A stretch of DNA of 64,000 nucleotides from Chara braunii (taxonomy: Eukaryota; Streptophyta; Charophyceae; Charales; Characeae), in contig BFEA01000594.1 in assembly GCA_003427395.1 (NCBI GenBank), forward strand, positions 425,625-489,624. Reading direction: 5' to 3'. Positions 44,120-55,597 of this stretch are shown here, piece after piece. A model generated the notes under the pieces. The model was not told the origin of the DNA. It saw nothing but the letters and a program-made list of their open reading frames with translations, and ran no database searches. Each line of letters begins with the position of its first letter. Position 1 is the stretch's first letter. A program made the position numbers and the translations under genes.

Positions 44120-45000
44120 CGTAAGGGATGCTATTTTATTTATGTTTCATTCTTTCGTTGTCTCAGACAGACGCCCTCACTGATGGCAATATCACTCTTA
44201 CACTTTATAAAATGTATGTGTTATCTATCATGGCGTTAAAGATGGTTTTTTTTTTTTTTTTAATTCGCAGCCCTAAGGTTCCGGTATAGTGGGCTTTAGT
44301 GTTTGTGTCAAGGTATCACAATTCTGGCGGCGGGCGACCAGGACGCAAAGTGGGTTCTTAGTGGGCAAAAACAATTGGGGAACCGGTCCTTGACAATATT
44401 ACGGACTACCTACAACTTACTCTGGTAGAACCGGGACTTTTGAAAAAAAGAAGGACCGGTCTTCGGGTGGAAGCGGACCCCAAAAATAAGTGGGGGGTGT
44501 TGAACTGGTCCTCGGGTGGAAGCGGAACCGAAAAACAAGTGAGGGCATATGAATTGCAAAAGGGCTTTCAAGCCCAGTGGTTGAGTTTCTCGTCTTCTCA
44601 AAACAGGGAGGTCATACGCAACGAAACATACATTTTGCTAGAGGCCACTTTGGTGATTTTCTGTGTTTGGAGGAACCTGCAGAAAAATATGGAATTTTAA
44701 GAATCCATAGATGAGGACGTGTTATTTCCAGGTAAAATATTATAACATTTTCAAAAAATCATTTAGACCACGAAATAATCGTCGCACCGATTTAACACAT
44801 TTTCTATTTTCGCCACTCACCCATGTGTGGGCCAACTGAAAAACTACTCCAAATTCAGTGAGTTTTCACGCTCAGAAGAATGAGTAAAAAGAAGTGAAAA
44901 TTAGAGTACTCGTAAATTTTGTAGTCATCTTTCCAAGAAAAACGCTAAATAAAAAAAACAAAATCATTCCAACTGTGAAATAGATTGCGACCGCAATTTG
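44120..45000. other. No clear gene; contains a short tandem repeat
   Basis: Two units of a roughly 53-bp repeat with the core TCGGGTGGAAGCGGA lie at about 44461 and 44514. An 86-codon ORF (44440-44700) spans them and has no recognisable domain, so I regard it as chance. Confidence 0.4.
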
Positions 45001-45021
45001 ATCCATATTTCAATTTTGCCA

Positions 45022-45227
45022 TTCAACCTCTCTCTCTCTCTCTCTCTCTCTCCCTCCCTTCCTTTCTTTGTGGTAGCCCCCCCCCCTCTCGCTCTCTCTC
45101 TATCTCGCTTTCTTTCTCTTTATAATTCTCTCTCTTTCTCTCTGGTAGCCCCCCCCTCACTCTCTCTTTATCTCTTTCTTTCTCTCTCTTTCTCTCTATC
45201 TCTCTCACACTTGTAACAATAAATGAA

Positions 45228-45266
<39 letters not shown>

Positions 45267-45513
45267 TCTCTCCTCTCTATCTCTCTTTCTTTCTCTCTCT
45301 CTTTTCTCTGTCTCTCGCTCACACTCATAACAATAAATGGAACAAAACTTTTTTTTTTTTTTTCTCTCTTTCTTTCTCTCTCTCACTCTTTATCTCTCTC
45401 ACATCCATAACAAAAAATGGAACAAAACTCTCTCTCTCTCTCTCTCTCTCCCCCCCCTCCTCTCTCTCTATGTCTCTTTCTTTCTCTCTCTCACACTCAT
45501 AACAATAAATGGA

Positions 45514-45552
<39 letters not shown>
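45022..45552. repeat. Compound minisatellite: (CT)n plus CATAACAATAAATGG units
   Basis: Blocks of (CT)n/(TTTC)n alternate with a conserved element of the form CACTCATAACAATAAATGG followed by AACAAAAC, at about 45207, 45323, 45402 and 45494. The regular alternation shows amplification of a compound unit. Long ORFs on both strands are artefacts. Confidence 0.9.
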
Positions 45553-45557
<5 letters not shown>

Positions 45558-45599
45558 CGTGTTTTTAGTCTCATTGCTTTGGATACCTTAGGGCTGCGT

Positions 45600-46325
45600 T
45601 CCTTGCGCCTACGCGGTAGACAATGACAAGTTCCTCGTGCCCACCTGGGGAAGGCCTCTCATGCTGGCCAAAACCATAGAGCTGAGTTGGACCGTTTCAC
45701 ATGAGCCTAAAATGATGAAGCTACCTTCCAAAACTTGTCAGCCTCTAACTGGGTCTTTTCATAGTGGCCTAGCCGGTCCTGTCTCGTGCCCGAACTGGCC
45801 TGACCCCTCCAACGACCGGCTGCGAACCGGCGTCCCAGGTCCGTGCTTGTACGCTGATCCTGTAAGGGGCCTGGGGCAGGTAAGAGGAAGCTGCAAGGGT
45901 GATGATTGGTTCTGGTGCATGAACGGTAGGGTTCAATTCCTGGTGCCCTGAAGACAATTTCTGGGCCACGCTCTAACGACTGCAGAAAGTCCGGCTGGCC
46001 CGAGCTGGGGTCCGGGGCGAGAACGCTCCCCCCTCAACCGCTGCTTGTCCATTTCGGAAAAACGATAGGCGCGCCAGGTTCCAATGCTTGGTTTGGCGTA
46101 CCCGCAGCCGCCAGCGCCAGCCCGCCAGCCCGCCAGCCGACTGCCGTCCGCCGTCTGCCGGCTGCGTTGCCAACACCGAAACTCAGATGGCCGTCGCGTT
46201 TGCCGCATGACGATGCGGGCCCGGGGGGACCTGTAGGTCGGCCTTGTTTGGCGACGGCTGTGACGCCACGCGGCAGTCGTTGACCTAGCTGCTTGGTCAT
46301 CACGACGTGGAATTAGTCAAGGTAA
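45600..46325 (+). other. GC-rich region ending in a splice-donor-like GTAAGT
   Basis: Several frames are open for 60-100 codons on both strands without a recognisable domain. TCAAG|GTAAGT at 46316-46325 is a strong donor consensus on the plus strand, so an untranslated first exon is possible. No promoter or partner exon was identified. Confidence 0.25.
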
Positions 46326-46754
46326 GTGATGGCGACTTCCCTGCGTAGTCCTCGCCCTCCTCCTCCTCCACTCCCTCTCCTCGTCCGCCTCCCTCCCTCT
46401 CCTCGTCGGCCTCCTTCCCTCTCCTTCTCCTCCTCCTCCTACACGTCCTCCTCGTCCTCCTACTCCTGCTCCTCACATGTTCCGATCTTTGTTCTTCGTT
46501 CCCATGAATAGACTGCTGAGCGATGGTAGTTGGGCGGAGCTCAAAACATGAATAGGGGAAAACTCTCTTCTTCCCAAAAGAGTCGGTTTGCTGCAGCAGA
46601 GTATGCAGCGTGTATCTGAATGTGGAAGTTCAGCAGGGACACAAGCGATGTAAGGAAGTCGTAGCTGGAGGGTGAGATATAGGGGGAGGAGGCACGTATG
46701 TTCGGCGATGCGTGCCGACGCAGGGAGTGTGTGTGTCTCTGTGTGTGTGTGCGC

Positions 46755-46755
<1 letters not shown>

Positions 46756-46833
<78 letters not shown>
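46756..46833. repeat. (GA)n microsatellite, preceded by (GT)n
   Basis: About 78 bp of uninterrupted GA, with a short GT-rich run at 46728-46755. Confidence 0.98.
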
Positions 46834-46835
<2 letters not shown>

Positions 46836-46839
46836 GTTT

Positions 46840-48355
46840 TGGGGAGGGCAGAGGAGGAAGGCGCAGGAGTAAAAGCTGAAAGTGTGGGCATTTGTTTTAA
46901 TCTGTTAATTACGGTTGAGTTGAGTTATGTGCTGTGGCAAGTTTTTTGGTTTACGGTGCTTTTTACAAGAACATTCGAGAAAGAGCAGAACAATTCTTAA
47001 ATTTGCAGTTGTGGGAGACGGATGGATGAACCTTTGTGGTAGATGGACGGTTGAACCTAGCTGTGGTTGATGGGTAAATGAAACCAGCAACTCCAGAACT
47101 TACTGATTCTGCAAGTAGCAAATACGCATATGCTTCCTGTCTGCCTTATAGTAAGAATGGCTGAAGGCTCTTCTGAAGTGTGCACAAAGGGAGAAATAAA
47201 CTTGATAACTTCATGTTGGTTGTGCAGCCATCGAGTCCGGGTTAACTAAGTCAAACTTTCCTGAGAAGTAAACAAAAAAATCAAAAGAAAGGGAGTGTCG
47301 GTCTGGTCTGGTCTGGTTGCATCTTGCCCCCAGCTGTTTTTATCTGGATGTCCACTCCCATGCAAGCCTGATCTGATCTGGTTCCAATCGATGCATTTTA
47401 CCCTCGGTTAGCTTTCTGGTCTAGGACTCTCCAGAGTAATATCGTCATTTTCCAAGGAGAGACATCTAAGGCTCCAATTCGGACCAGTTTGGGCAAGTTT
47501 GTTCCAGACTGATCTTGGGTGTTCCCATCCAGCTTGATTGTCTGTCGCCTCAGGGAATGGGTGGTCCAAGCTCAATTCAGTGTGGTTGAGGCTTATTTCA
47601 GGTTACCCCACTACATAACGGGACCTGGTCCACTCTAGCAAACTTCTGATCTGGTTTTGGTTCAGTTTGGCACATTATTCATCTGGCCCTGATCCAGTTT
47701 GGCCCACTACTCTGGTCCTGACGCTGGTGCAGGCTCGTCTGCTCCTGCCCGGTCCAGCTTGTGACTTATGCAGTGGCCCTGCGCAATTCACAATTCAATG
47801 AGGAGGGGGGTTGAAACAGAATAGTGTGGCAGACACCGAGTAGAGACACAGTGCAACAAAGAAGAAAAAGGCAAAAGAGACTAGGGAGCGATGAGTGGGG
47901 TAGTGAAAAGGAAGAGATATAGAATAGAAATGTGATGGTTGAGAGGGAAGAAAAATTAAGAGGGTTCAGCACTAATGTGGGAAGATACTGGGGACTGGAA
48001 TCAGCGGGGATGGAAAGGATGGTGGGATGGGAAGACACTACGAAGGGGACAGGGAGACTAAAAGGGAGGTATAAAGGGAATGGAGAAGCGACGAACAGTC
48101 TGTCTTCAGAAAATAGAACGAGAAACAACTGGGTAAGGGAGGAGAGGACATACGTGATAAGAGACACAGGGGACAATATAAAGGAATAAAAGAAAAAGAT
48201 GCATAAATGGTAATGACAGTGGACCGAGTGCTCTGTAGGATGAACATGTACAACAATTGGGATGGTGGGCCAGAGTGCCCTGTAGGGAAGAAAAGGTGCA
48301 TGGGGAAGCTGGGGAGGAGGATCGGGGGGGACGGGGAGGGTAGGGAATACTACTT
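46840..48355. other. No gene recognised
   Basis: 47290-47760 holds dispersed TCTGGTC and CAGTTTGGC words, including two adjacent roughly 38-bp copies near 47650-47720, suggesting an old minisatellite. 47770-48350 is purine-rich. Frames here have no domain. Confidence 0.4.
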
Positions 48356-48359
48356 TCTT

Positions 48360-48378
48360 GGGGGGGGGGGGGGGGGGG
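48360..48378. repeat. (G)19 homopolymer
   Basis: Uninterrupted G run; length is likely unreliable in the assembly. Confidence 0.95.
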
Positions 48379-48728
48379 CCGAGGGGAGGACTGTTCTAGC
48401 GGTCCCCGGCCCCTGAGGCGGGACACAGCGACTGGGTGTGTGATGCCTTCTGGATGTTCCCCCCCCCAGGGTGATTGGGAGCGATTTCAACAGCCAGATC
48501 AAACTGTCGCAAGTGGCCTTGGGTGCTGGCTCATGCTGAAACCTCCCAAACACCTTGTGCTGTATTTTGCTGTCTATACCCTACCCAAATGCTGTTCTAT
48601 GCTTGCCGGTGATAAGCAACCAGATTGTCGCCCCCAGAATAGATGGGGCATGTGTGTGTGTGTGTGGAAAAAAAAAAACAAAAAAACTTTTAGACAATGC
48701 AATGTTTTGCAGCTTTTTTTTTTTTTTT

Positions 48729-48729
48729 N

Positions 48730-48774
<45 letters not shown>
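48729..48774. repeat. (GA)n microsatellite after (T)n
   Basis: GA repeat directly after a T run with one N (48729). The flank GAGTTGTTTTGG-GAG is shared with the GA tract at 46833, so the two may be copies of one element. Confidence 0.95.
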
Positions 48775-48776
<2 letters not shown>

Positions 48777-48907
48777 GTTTTGGTGAGAGATGGATAATGG
48801 TAAGACAATGTAGTCGGGAGAGTTTTAGCATTGTCAGAATGAGTTAGGCCAGATGAGTAATGCGCGTAGAAGTTACCGTTGCTCGTTTTTGTGGGTGGAT
48901 TCTGGCG

Positions 48908-49058
48908 TTCAAATATGGCGGAAAATGTGCGTCATGGCGGGAAATGATGTCGATTTTCAAATTTGGTGGCAAATGATTTCACCTTCAAAATATGGCGGCT
49001 AATGTGCGTCATGGCGGCAAACGATTTTGCCTTTCAAACATGGCGGCAAAGTTTTTCT
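48908..49058. repeat. Tandem CAAATATGGCGG repeats
   Basis: The words ATGGCGG-AAA-TG and CGATTTT-CTTTCAAA alternate in two roughly 72-bp units (about 48908 and 48980), each made of two related halves. Confidence 0.75.
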
Positions 49059-49094
49059 TCTATTCAAGAGAGTCAAGCATGACGACCTTCCTTC

Positions 49095-49170
49095 CTTCCA
49101 TCCATCCATCCATCCATCCATCAATGAATGAATCAGTCGTGTCAATCAATCAATCAATCAATCAATTCAA
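49095..49170. repeat. (ATCC)n and (AATC)n microsatellites
   Basis: CCATCCATCC followed by TCAATCAATC, two adjacent tetranucleotide repeats. Confidence 0.95.
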
Positions 49171-49612
49171 TCGGGGTGAGGTCATACCCTGAAGCCACCG
49201 TTTTCCCCCGAACAAAACACACCCTCGTCACGACCGCATCGGACCGGAAGGAGACGTGCGTTTTTTCTCTTTTTTTTCTTTTTTTTTTTAAACGGGCTCG
49301 GTGCCCCCGAGAGCAAGATTGCTGAAACACGGGTTGTCGATCTCCGCGCTACCGCCTTCCACCGAACACGATGCACCCTGATTTTGAATGTATACAAGAT
49401 ATGTTTCCGGTCTGATACGGGCACGATTGGGGTGCGTTTTGCTCGGGGGTAGACGGTGCTTCTCGGATGACCTCATGATTGATTTTTAGCTCTGAATGAA
49501 GATCATGGATTGGTGGTAAGAATATTTTTAACATCTATTTTTAGCCGTCAAGATGAGGGATCTGCATGGCTGAGGATCGTCAAAAAGGAATTATCAGGGC
49601 ATAGTCTCAGCA

Positions 49613-49880
49613 GGACTTATCCCCGATGTATCTGACCGTAATTACGGCCGTCCGTGGTGAAAGTATCTGCCCGTAATTACTTCCAGAGCTCAGTGTAACT
49701 GTCCTCAGAGTGTCCAGATCCGTTCTGTCGACTGCTGGCCCTGCTCTGGCAGTGTGTGGACTCCCCGCTCCATGAGGGCGTACTCACAGTAGGAGTTTTG
49801 GAACGAGCTCTGGATGTCATTGCAGTCAGATACATCCAAGACCGGTCGTAATTGCGGTCAGATGCATCAGGAAAGTCCTA
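49613..49880. mobile_element. MITE-like foldback, about 268 bp
   Basis: Outer arms AGGACTTATCC and (reversed) AGGACTTTCC continue into GATGTATCTGACCGTAATTA against GATGCATCTGACCGCAATTA and then CGGCCG/CGACCG. Total arm length is about 40 bp with few mismatches. No clear target duplication. No coding capacity. Confidence 0.6.
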
Positions 49881-50254
49881 ATAGTGTGATTACATCCTCA
49901 GTGCTTGTATAGCAGGTGCATGAAAGGCATTTTTTTTCCCCCACCACAGTTTTTCCTTTAAATACCTCGGTGTTTGTTTCCGTCGTCTTGTCTAATTATT
50001 TTTTTAATTAATGTTTTTGTTTTCTTTCTTGTTTAACGTTTTTCGTTTTTTTCTTGTTCAAATGTTTTGTATGTCCAGGCGGCTTCTGTAATTACTGGGT
50101 GTGGGCTTCTGTAATTACCGGGAAATGGGCCCTCTTTTCTCTCCCTCTTTCCCTCGCTATCTCCCGCTGTCTCTCTCTCTTCGACCGATGGCCGAATGGT
50201 ACACGTTTGAAACTGTTGATATACGAGAGGTCGAGAGTTCATATCTCCGACCAG

Positions 50255-50497
50255 ATGCGTCCGTTCTTTTACTGTAAATCTCCTGCGCTCTAATCGAGGG
50301 TTCCGAGTGTGTTTAATGAATACGAATTTAAGGGTTCCGAGCTGGTTTGCCAAATGCGCCGACTTTTTTAGGGATGTGCTCTATTCGAGGGCGAGTCATT
50401 GTTTCTAGATGCATCCGTATGTGTACAATGAACCCCCTTACTATCAATCCATGAAGGCACTCGAAGGCGAATCATTGTTCTCCCCTTCACAAATGGA

Positions 50498-50573
<76 letters not shown>

Positions 50574-50616
50574 AAACTTTTCAGTGGATGCGCTCAACTC
50601 GAGGGCGAATCATTGG

Positions 50617-50620
<4 letters not shown>
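50255..50620. repeat. Degenerate repeats with core TCGAGGGCGAATCATTG
   Basis: Copies at about 50382, 50456 and 50589, with a weaker GCGCTCTAATCGAGGG at 50285. Two (GA)n tracts (50503-50572 and 50621-50681) follow the last two copies of the core, so GA expansion is part of the repeat unit. Confidence 0.75.
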
Positions 50621-50684
<64 letters not shown>

Positions 50685-51029
50685 ATGACTGCAACTCGCT
50701 GGGTTGGCCTCGAATAGAGAGCATGGGCAGTGATCACGCCTGTACGGAGGTCACATCTCCGACCATGCATCCGCATGTCTACTGTGGATCCCCTGTGTTC
50801 TAATCGAGGGAAAATGGCGTAGCATCTTGATGGAAGTGGAAAGACTCTGGGCGGAAACTATAAGCTCGCTCGCTGAGGGCGTACACACCACACTCAAGAC
50901 TTGATGAAAAGTGATTTTGCTGGCCATTACGACCACATTCAGCCGGAAAGTCCCAGTGGGGGTTTGTGGCCGCCGAAGTGTGTTGTCGATAAGTTGGAGA
51001 CAAGTTAATTACTGTATTACGGTAATTAA

Positions 51030-51166
51030 GGGCATACTCACACCAAGCCCTCAAAATCGCAAAATCCCAAAATGAGCGTGCAGATCTAGTCCTTCCTTTA
51101 CAGGGACTCCATCTGGCCGCTCATTGTGTGATTTTGCGAGTTTGAGAGCCTAGTGTGAGTATGCCC
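51030..51166. mobile_element. MITE, 137 bp, TAA target duplication (PIF/Harbinger-like)
   Basis: Ends GGGCATACTCACACCAAGC and (reversed) GGGCATACTCACACTAGGC, with arms continuing for about 45 bp. TAA flanks both sides (51027-51029, 51167-51169), the classic PIF/Harbinger target. No ORF. Confidence 0.8.
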
Positions 51167-51653
51167 TAAGTAACCAGTATTTCACTACCTTTTTTTTTAA
51201 TTTTTTTTAATTCCGTTTCTCGTCGTTTATTAACCGCTTGTGTCGGCGCTTTTCACTTTTCTTTTGTTTTTCCTTTTTTTTTTGTCGTTTACTTTTTTCT
51301 TCTCCTTGTTTAAAATATCTTTTTTTCTCTTTTGCCAGGACATCAGTCAACGCATTCCATCCGACCTCTCAATCTCTTTCTCTTTTTGCAGGACATTTTT
51401 TTTTTCTTTTTCCGCTTCTTGATTTCTTTTCTTCTACTCCTGGGAAAAGGACGGTGTTGGGCCAGTGCTCATTGTTGCTTTCCCCCCAAAAAAAAGAAGT
51501 TACTCATTGCTTCGACTTGATGTGTTTGTGTTGTGCATGTCCCCTTGTGTGGTGTTGTGCCGCGACATGTTTTGTTTGGAGTACGCCACGTGTACGCTTC
51601 GCTGTTTTCCGCAGTGGGTGCGAGTGTGGAGTGGGCTTGTGCATCCTAAGCGA

Positions 51654-51657
<4 letters not shown>

Positions 51658-51690
<33 letters not shown>
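51658..51690. repeat. (GT)n microsatellite
   Basis: GT repeat; ORFs across it are artefacts of low complexity. Confidence 0.95.
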
Positions 51691-51692
<2 letters not shown>

Positions 51693-52310
51693 GGCGTGTG
51701 AGTCGACACGTTGCATTTGTTGTGGAACCGGTGGAGAACGGTTGAGCTATCAATTTGGATTGGTGATGATTGGTGATGGGCAACGCGGGAATGCTACTCG
51801 CCCAGGGAATGACACGTGGCAATTGCTGGTGCATCAATGAGGGACAGTTGTTTGATCAGTGCGGGACGGGAGTAAAAGCAGGGGGACGGGGAGGAGGAAG
51901 AGGAGGAGGAGGAGGAGGGCGAGGGAGAGGATATCTAGAGAGGCGATTTCTGGAAAATGGAGGGTAACGGTTCGGAGTGCTGGTTAACTGTGCATGCACG
52001 GCAGAGAAGACTTGGGAGCGTCTGACCTTTGGTGTTGCCGGCCGCTTGATGGATTGATTGGTTGATTGGGTGGTTGATTGGTTGGTTGGTTGGTTGATTG
52101 GTGGGTCGAATCATCTTCCAGCCGGACACTTGGACTGCAATGGCAATACACTGACTGCGGCGCTTGTTGATTGGTGCATCGTAGCTCTCACAAGGGTTAC
52201 ACAGAGCAGCTTTCACATCTGTACCGGCGCAGATGAATGCATCTGGACGGAAGGTCGGGAAAGTGGGAGCGCCTCCATCGGCTTACGGATCAACGGGTTG
52301 CTTACACACG

Positions 52311-52352
52311 ACGGTTCGCTGAACGTTCGCTGAACGTTCGCTGAAAGTTCGC
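52311..52352. repeat. 12-bp tandem repeat (GTTCGCTGAAC)
   Basis: Three to four copies of a GAACGTTCGCT-type unit; the last copies are degenerate. Confidence 0.85.
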
Positions 52353-52499
52353 GAGTGTGTGGGATGATGATGGGCTTGAACGTAACCGGCATCAATCAGT
52401 AGCAGAAGGGTGGTTTAAGTGGGTTGAAAGTTCAGCAGCGGATTGTCGTGGTAAGTTCGACAGTGTGCGGAATGACCGAGCGGACCGGGTAGGAGGGCT

Positions 52500-52958
52500 A
52501 CAAGGGGAGTAGGTGGAGCACGTTGTTAGTTTGATTGCGGGAGCGGGGGGGAGGAGGGGAGGAGGGGAGGAGGTCGAGCAGGAGAAGAAAAGGGGGAGTG
52601 GTGGGAGGTGGAGAGGAGGAGAGAGAGGAGGTAGGTGAGAAGGCGCAAAGAAAGCGCGTTGGGCGGACGCGCGGAGTGGGGCAGAGGAAAGGAGAGGGAG
52701 GAGAAAAAGGGGAAGGGTGGGAGGTGGAGGTGGAGGAGGGAAGGGGGAGAAAAAGGGGTAGTGATAATAAAAGGGGAGGGGTGGGAGGTGGAGGAGGAGA
52801 AAAGGAGGAGAAAAGGGGTAGTGGTAGGGGGTGGAGGAGGAGGAGAAAAGGGGGGTGTGGTGGGAGGTGGAGTAGGGAGAGAGGGAGAGAGGGGAGGTGC
52901 GCAGGAAGGGGGCCATAGAGAAAAGTGGGAGTGGAGGGAGGGAGAGAGAGAGGGGTAG
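52500..52958. repeat. Purine-rich GGAGG/GGTGGGAGGTGG low complexity
   Basis: Degenerate GGGGTGGGAGGTGGAGGAGG units recur every 30-60 bp between 52590 and 52870, directly upstream of the candidate gene. They produce long spurious ORFs on both strands. Confidence 0.85.
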
Positions 52959-52960
52959 AG

Positions 52961-54010
52961 ATGGGAGACAACTCACGTCATAGGGAATCCTCGTACAATC
53001 AGGAGTCGTCGGAGAGAGGGCACATGTCAGAACGCAGCCACGTGGACAGAGTTCACGAGAAAGATCGCGGCGGAAACGAGTCGGGATACGGTGGGGAAGT
53101 ACTGGCGTCTCGAAATGGGCATTCGGGAGGGGGGNNNNNNNNNNNNNNNNNNNNNNNNNNNNNNNNNNNNNNNNNNNNNNNNNNNNNNNNNNNNNNNNNN
53201 NNNNNNNNNNNNNNNNNNNNNNNNNNNNNNNNNNNNNNNNNNNNNNNNNNNNNNNNNNNNNNNNNNNNNNNNNNNNNNNNNNNNNNNNNNNNNNNNNNNN
53301 NNNNNNNNNNNNNNNNNNNNNNNNNNNNNNNNNNNNNNNNNNNNNNNNNNNNNNNNNNNNNNNNNNNNNNNNNNNNNNNNNNNNNNNNNNNNNNNNNNNN
53401 NNNNNNNNNNNNNNNNNNNNNNNNNNNNNNNNNNNNNNNNNNNNNNNNNNNNNNNNNNNNNNNGGAGGGTGGCACGTGGGGAATGCCGGAGAGAGAGAGG
53501 AGAGGTATAGGAGAGAGAGGGGGGTGAACGCGTCCTCGTTTGACATGGGGAGAGCTGGGGGTGGTGGTGCTGGTGGTGGCGGCGGTGCGTATGAGCGGGA
53601 TCGGGACCGTGAGAGGGGCGGTGGAGAGAGAGATACCAGAGAACGAGGAGCCCGGGGAGGGGGAGGAGGATTAGGAGGTCATCATGCTGACGTGGAAGGT
53701 CGTAATCAGCCGCAGTCAGGACCTGGTGGATGGGCGCCGACCGGTCGGGAGAGAGGACCTGGTACTGCTGCTGCTCCTCCGAGACGGTCGCGCAGTCCGG
53801 CGGTGGACTACCGGTCGGGCGGCGGAGGTGTAGGCAGGTTTGCATCATCGTCATCCTCCTCTTTCGAGGGCAGAGGAGGGGGAAGAAGACCTGGCTATGG
53901 TGAAGATGGGTTACGTTCTTCGGATGGATTTGCAGGTGGTGCTGGTAATGACTCACGGGACCGGAACAGGAATGGTAGGGACGAAGAAAATCACATGGAT
54001 AAAAAAAACT
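52961..54010 (+). CDS. Candidate host gene: Arg/Gly/Asp-rich protein (interrupted by gap)
   Basis: The likely start is ATG at 52961 after GTAGAG, opening MGDNSRHRESSYNQESSERG. The first part runs 58 codons to the gap (53135). After the gap the frame reads ERDRDRERGGGERDTRERGA, a GGGGG-rich stretch, PPRRSRSPAVDYRSGGGG, a Ser run, and NDSRDRNRNGRDEENHMDKK to about 54010. RG, RD/RE and one RSRSP motif are typical of low-complexity tails of RNA-binding or splicing proteins, but no RRM or zinc finger is seen. The frame differs across the gap, whose length may be wrong. The end is uncertain: donor-like AATG|GTAGGG near 53973 or a stop at 54165 after a (CAT)n tract. The competing minus-strand frame is Pro/Leu-rich low complexity. 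Confidence 0.4.
53135..53463. other. Assembly gap (329 N)
   Basis: Unresolved bases within the candidate Arg/Gly-rich gene; the reading frame changes across it. Confidence 0.99.
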
Positions 54011-54171
54011 CAAGGATATACATCACCGTCCCCAGTCTCTATCAAGCCCTCGTCATCATCATCATCATCATCGTTCGCTCGCGCGCTTTTTTTATTTCGC
54101 GCGCTTCTTGTATTTCGCGCGCCTTTTGTGTTTCGCTCCTTCGGTCTGTTCATCTTCTTGTGTAAGGTTGT

Positions 54172-54222
54172 GGATGGATGGATGGATGGATGGATGGATG
54201 CATCGGTGAATGGATGGATGGG
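54172..54222. repeat. (GGAT)n microsatellite
   Basis: GGATGGATGG with one interruption (GCATCGGTGAA). Confidence 0.95.
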
Positions 54223-54567
54223 GATGGGTTTTGATAACTCTTCATGGATGAATCTTGTCTTCGTCACGATCATCATTCATTCCTGCGTCGTCATTCTTCA
54301 TGGATGAGGGTGTTTTCTTACTCTTCTGCTGGAAGTTCCTGGTGACTTATTCGTTTGCCCACCTGCTGTTGGTCTGCCATCTTGGTAGTGTGCTTGGGTA
54401 TGGGGGAGAGAGAGCGATGATGGATGGTCAATTTCTAGCGGGGAGAAGGAAGGAGCAGAGGAAGAGCTGGAAGTCGGAGCGTGCTTCAAGTTGGCAGTTT
54501 GAGGCGGAGAGTTGAATGCTCTGTTGGTTTTAGCTTTGTCGTTTCCCGTACTTTTTTCTCTCGTCCT

Positions 54568-54639
54568 TACCGCGATGACGTGGCGCGTTCGTACCGCGAT
54601 AACGTGGCACGCTCTTACCGCGTTGACGTGGCACTCGGC
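54568..54639. repeat. 24-bp tandem repeat, three copies
   Basis: Units begin TACCGCG at 54568, 54592 and 54616 with core GACGTGGC. The period is a multiple of three, so both strands show 8-residue repeats (YRDDVARS on plus). A G-rich run with two Ns follows at 54698-54730. Confidence 0.85.
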
Positions 54640-55236
54640 GATGCCGTCGGCGACCCGTCGGCTGTTGTTATCCAAGAAGGTTTTTTTTTTTCGCGGAGGG
54701 GGGGGGGGGGGGGGAGGGGGGGNGCNGGGGTCTGAGGGTTGTGGATTCTTCAGAAAGTGTCGGGTGGGGGAAGGGACAGAGGGTCGCTTCTTCTCTCACT
54801 CGCAGCGGGTATGCTCCCTGCTGTTGGTCCTCTTTCCTCTTTCCTCCTCCTCTTCCTCCTCCCCAGGGTTTGTTGTCCTTTTCTCCCTCTTTGCCTACGG
54901 TTCACCGGGTAGTCAAAGGTGGATGTGGATATGTAATGTATGTCAGATGCAGAGTCTCGTTGTGTACATACAGATGTATCTGTAGATATATGACAACAAT
55001 AAATATATATGTATATAGGTGCGGAACATTCGCACGCCCATTCAGCTGCAAGCACTACTTACTACCTTCTACGACGGCCTGGTTAACAGGAGGGCCGCTT
55101 TTTCTTAGGTGATGATCATCTGTTGGGATTGAGAGGATCCTTTGTGTCTGTCTGCCACGTGGCAAGATCCTGCGGGTTTGACCCGCCCTTTCTCAGGTGA
55201 TAATCTTCAGCAGGTGCTGGTGCTGCTCGAGCTGAT

Positions 55237-55381
55237 GGGCCTCGCTGCACTACGCAATGCTGCACACGCATTTGGACGATCTCTGGACCAGGTCCATTCG
55301 ACCAGTCCACCATTTTGAATGTATCTGGTCAAGAAATCGTCCAAATGCATGTAGAGTGTTGCGTGTAGTGGAGCGAGGCCC
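55237..55381. mobile_element. MITE 3, 145 bp, near-perfect foldback, GAT target duplication
   Basis: Ends GGGCCTCGCTGCACTACGCA and (reversed) GGGCCTCGCTCCACTAC, the same family as 29467-29588 and 29649-29761. Arms are about 65 bp with a shared CGCATTTGGACGAT / TGCATTTGGACGAT, so a transcript would fold into one long hairpin. Flanked by GAT on both sides. Confidence 0.8.
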
Positions 55382-55464
55382 GATATCTACGTCTTTTTTT
55401 CTCGACAACTCCGAGCTTTGTAGAGAAGGTTCACTGCCCCGCTAATCTTGCTACTGTATCCGTT

Positions 55465-55574
55465 CTATGTCCGTCCTATCTCCGTCCTATGTCCGTCCTA
55501 TGTCCGTGCTATGTCTGCACTATCTCCGTATGATATGCGTACTATATCAGTACTTTACCCGTATGATATCCCCA
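55465..55574. repeat. 11-bp minisatellite (CTATGTCCGTC)n
   Basis: About ten 11-bp units, the first four nearly identical and later ones increasingly diverged (CTATATCAGTA). Confidence 0.85.
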
Positions 55575-55597
55575 ATGTCATGCAGCGGGATGATGAT

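Noticed and set aside
52392-53546. 384-codon minus-strand ORF
   Set aside because: Mostly Ns and Pro/Leu/Ser low complexity from the purine-rich plus strand; few stops are expected by composition.
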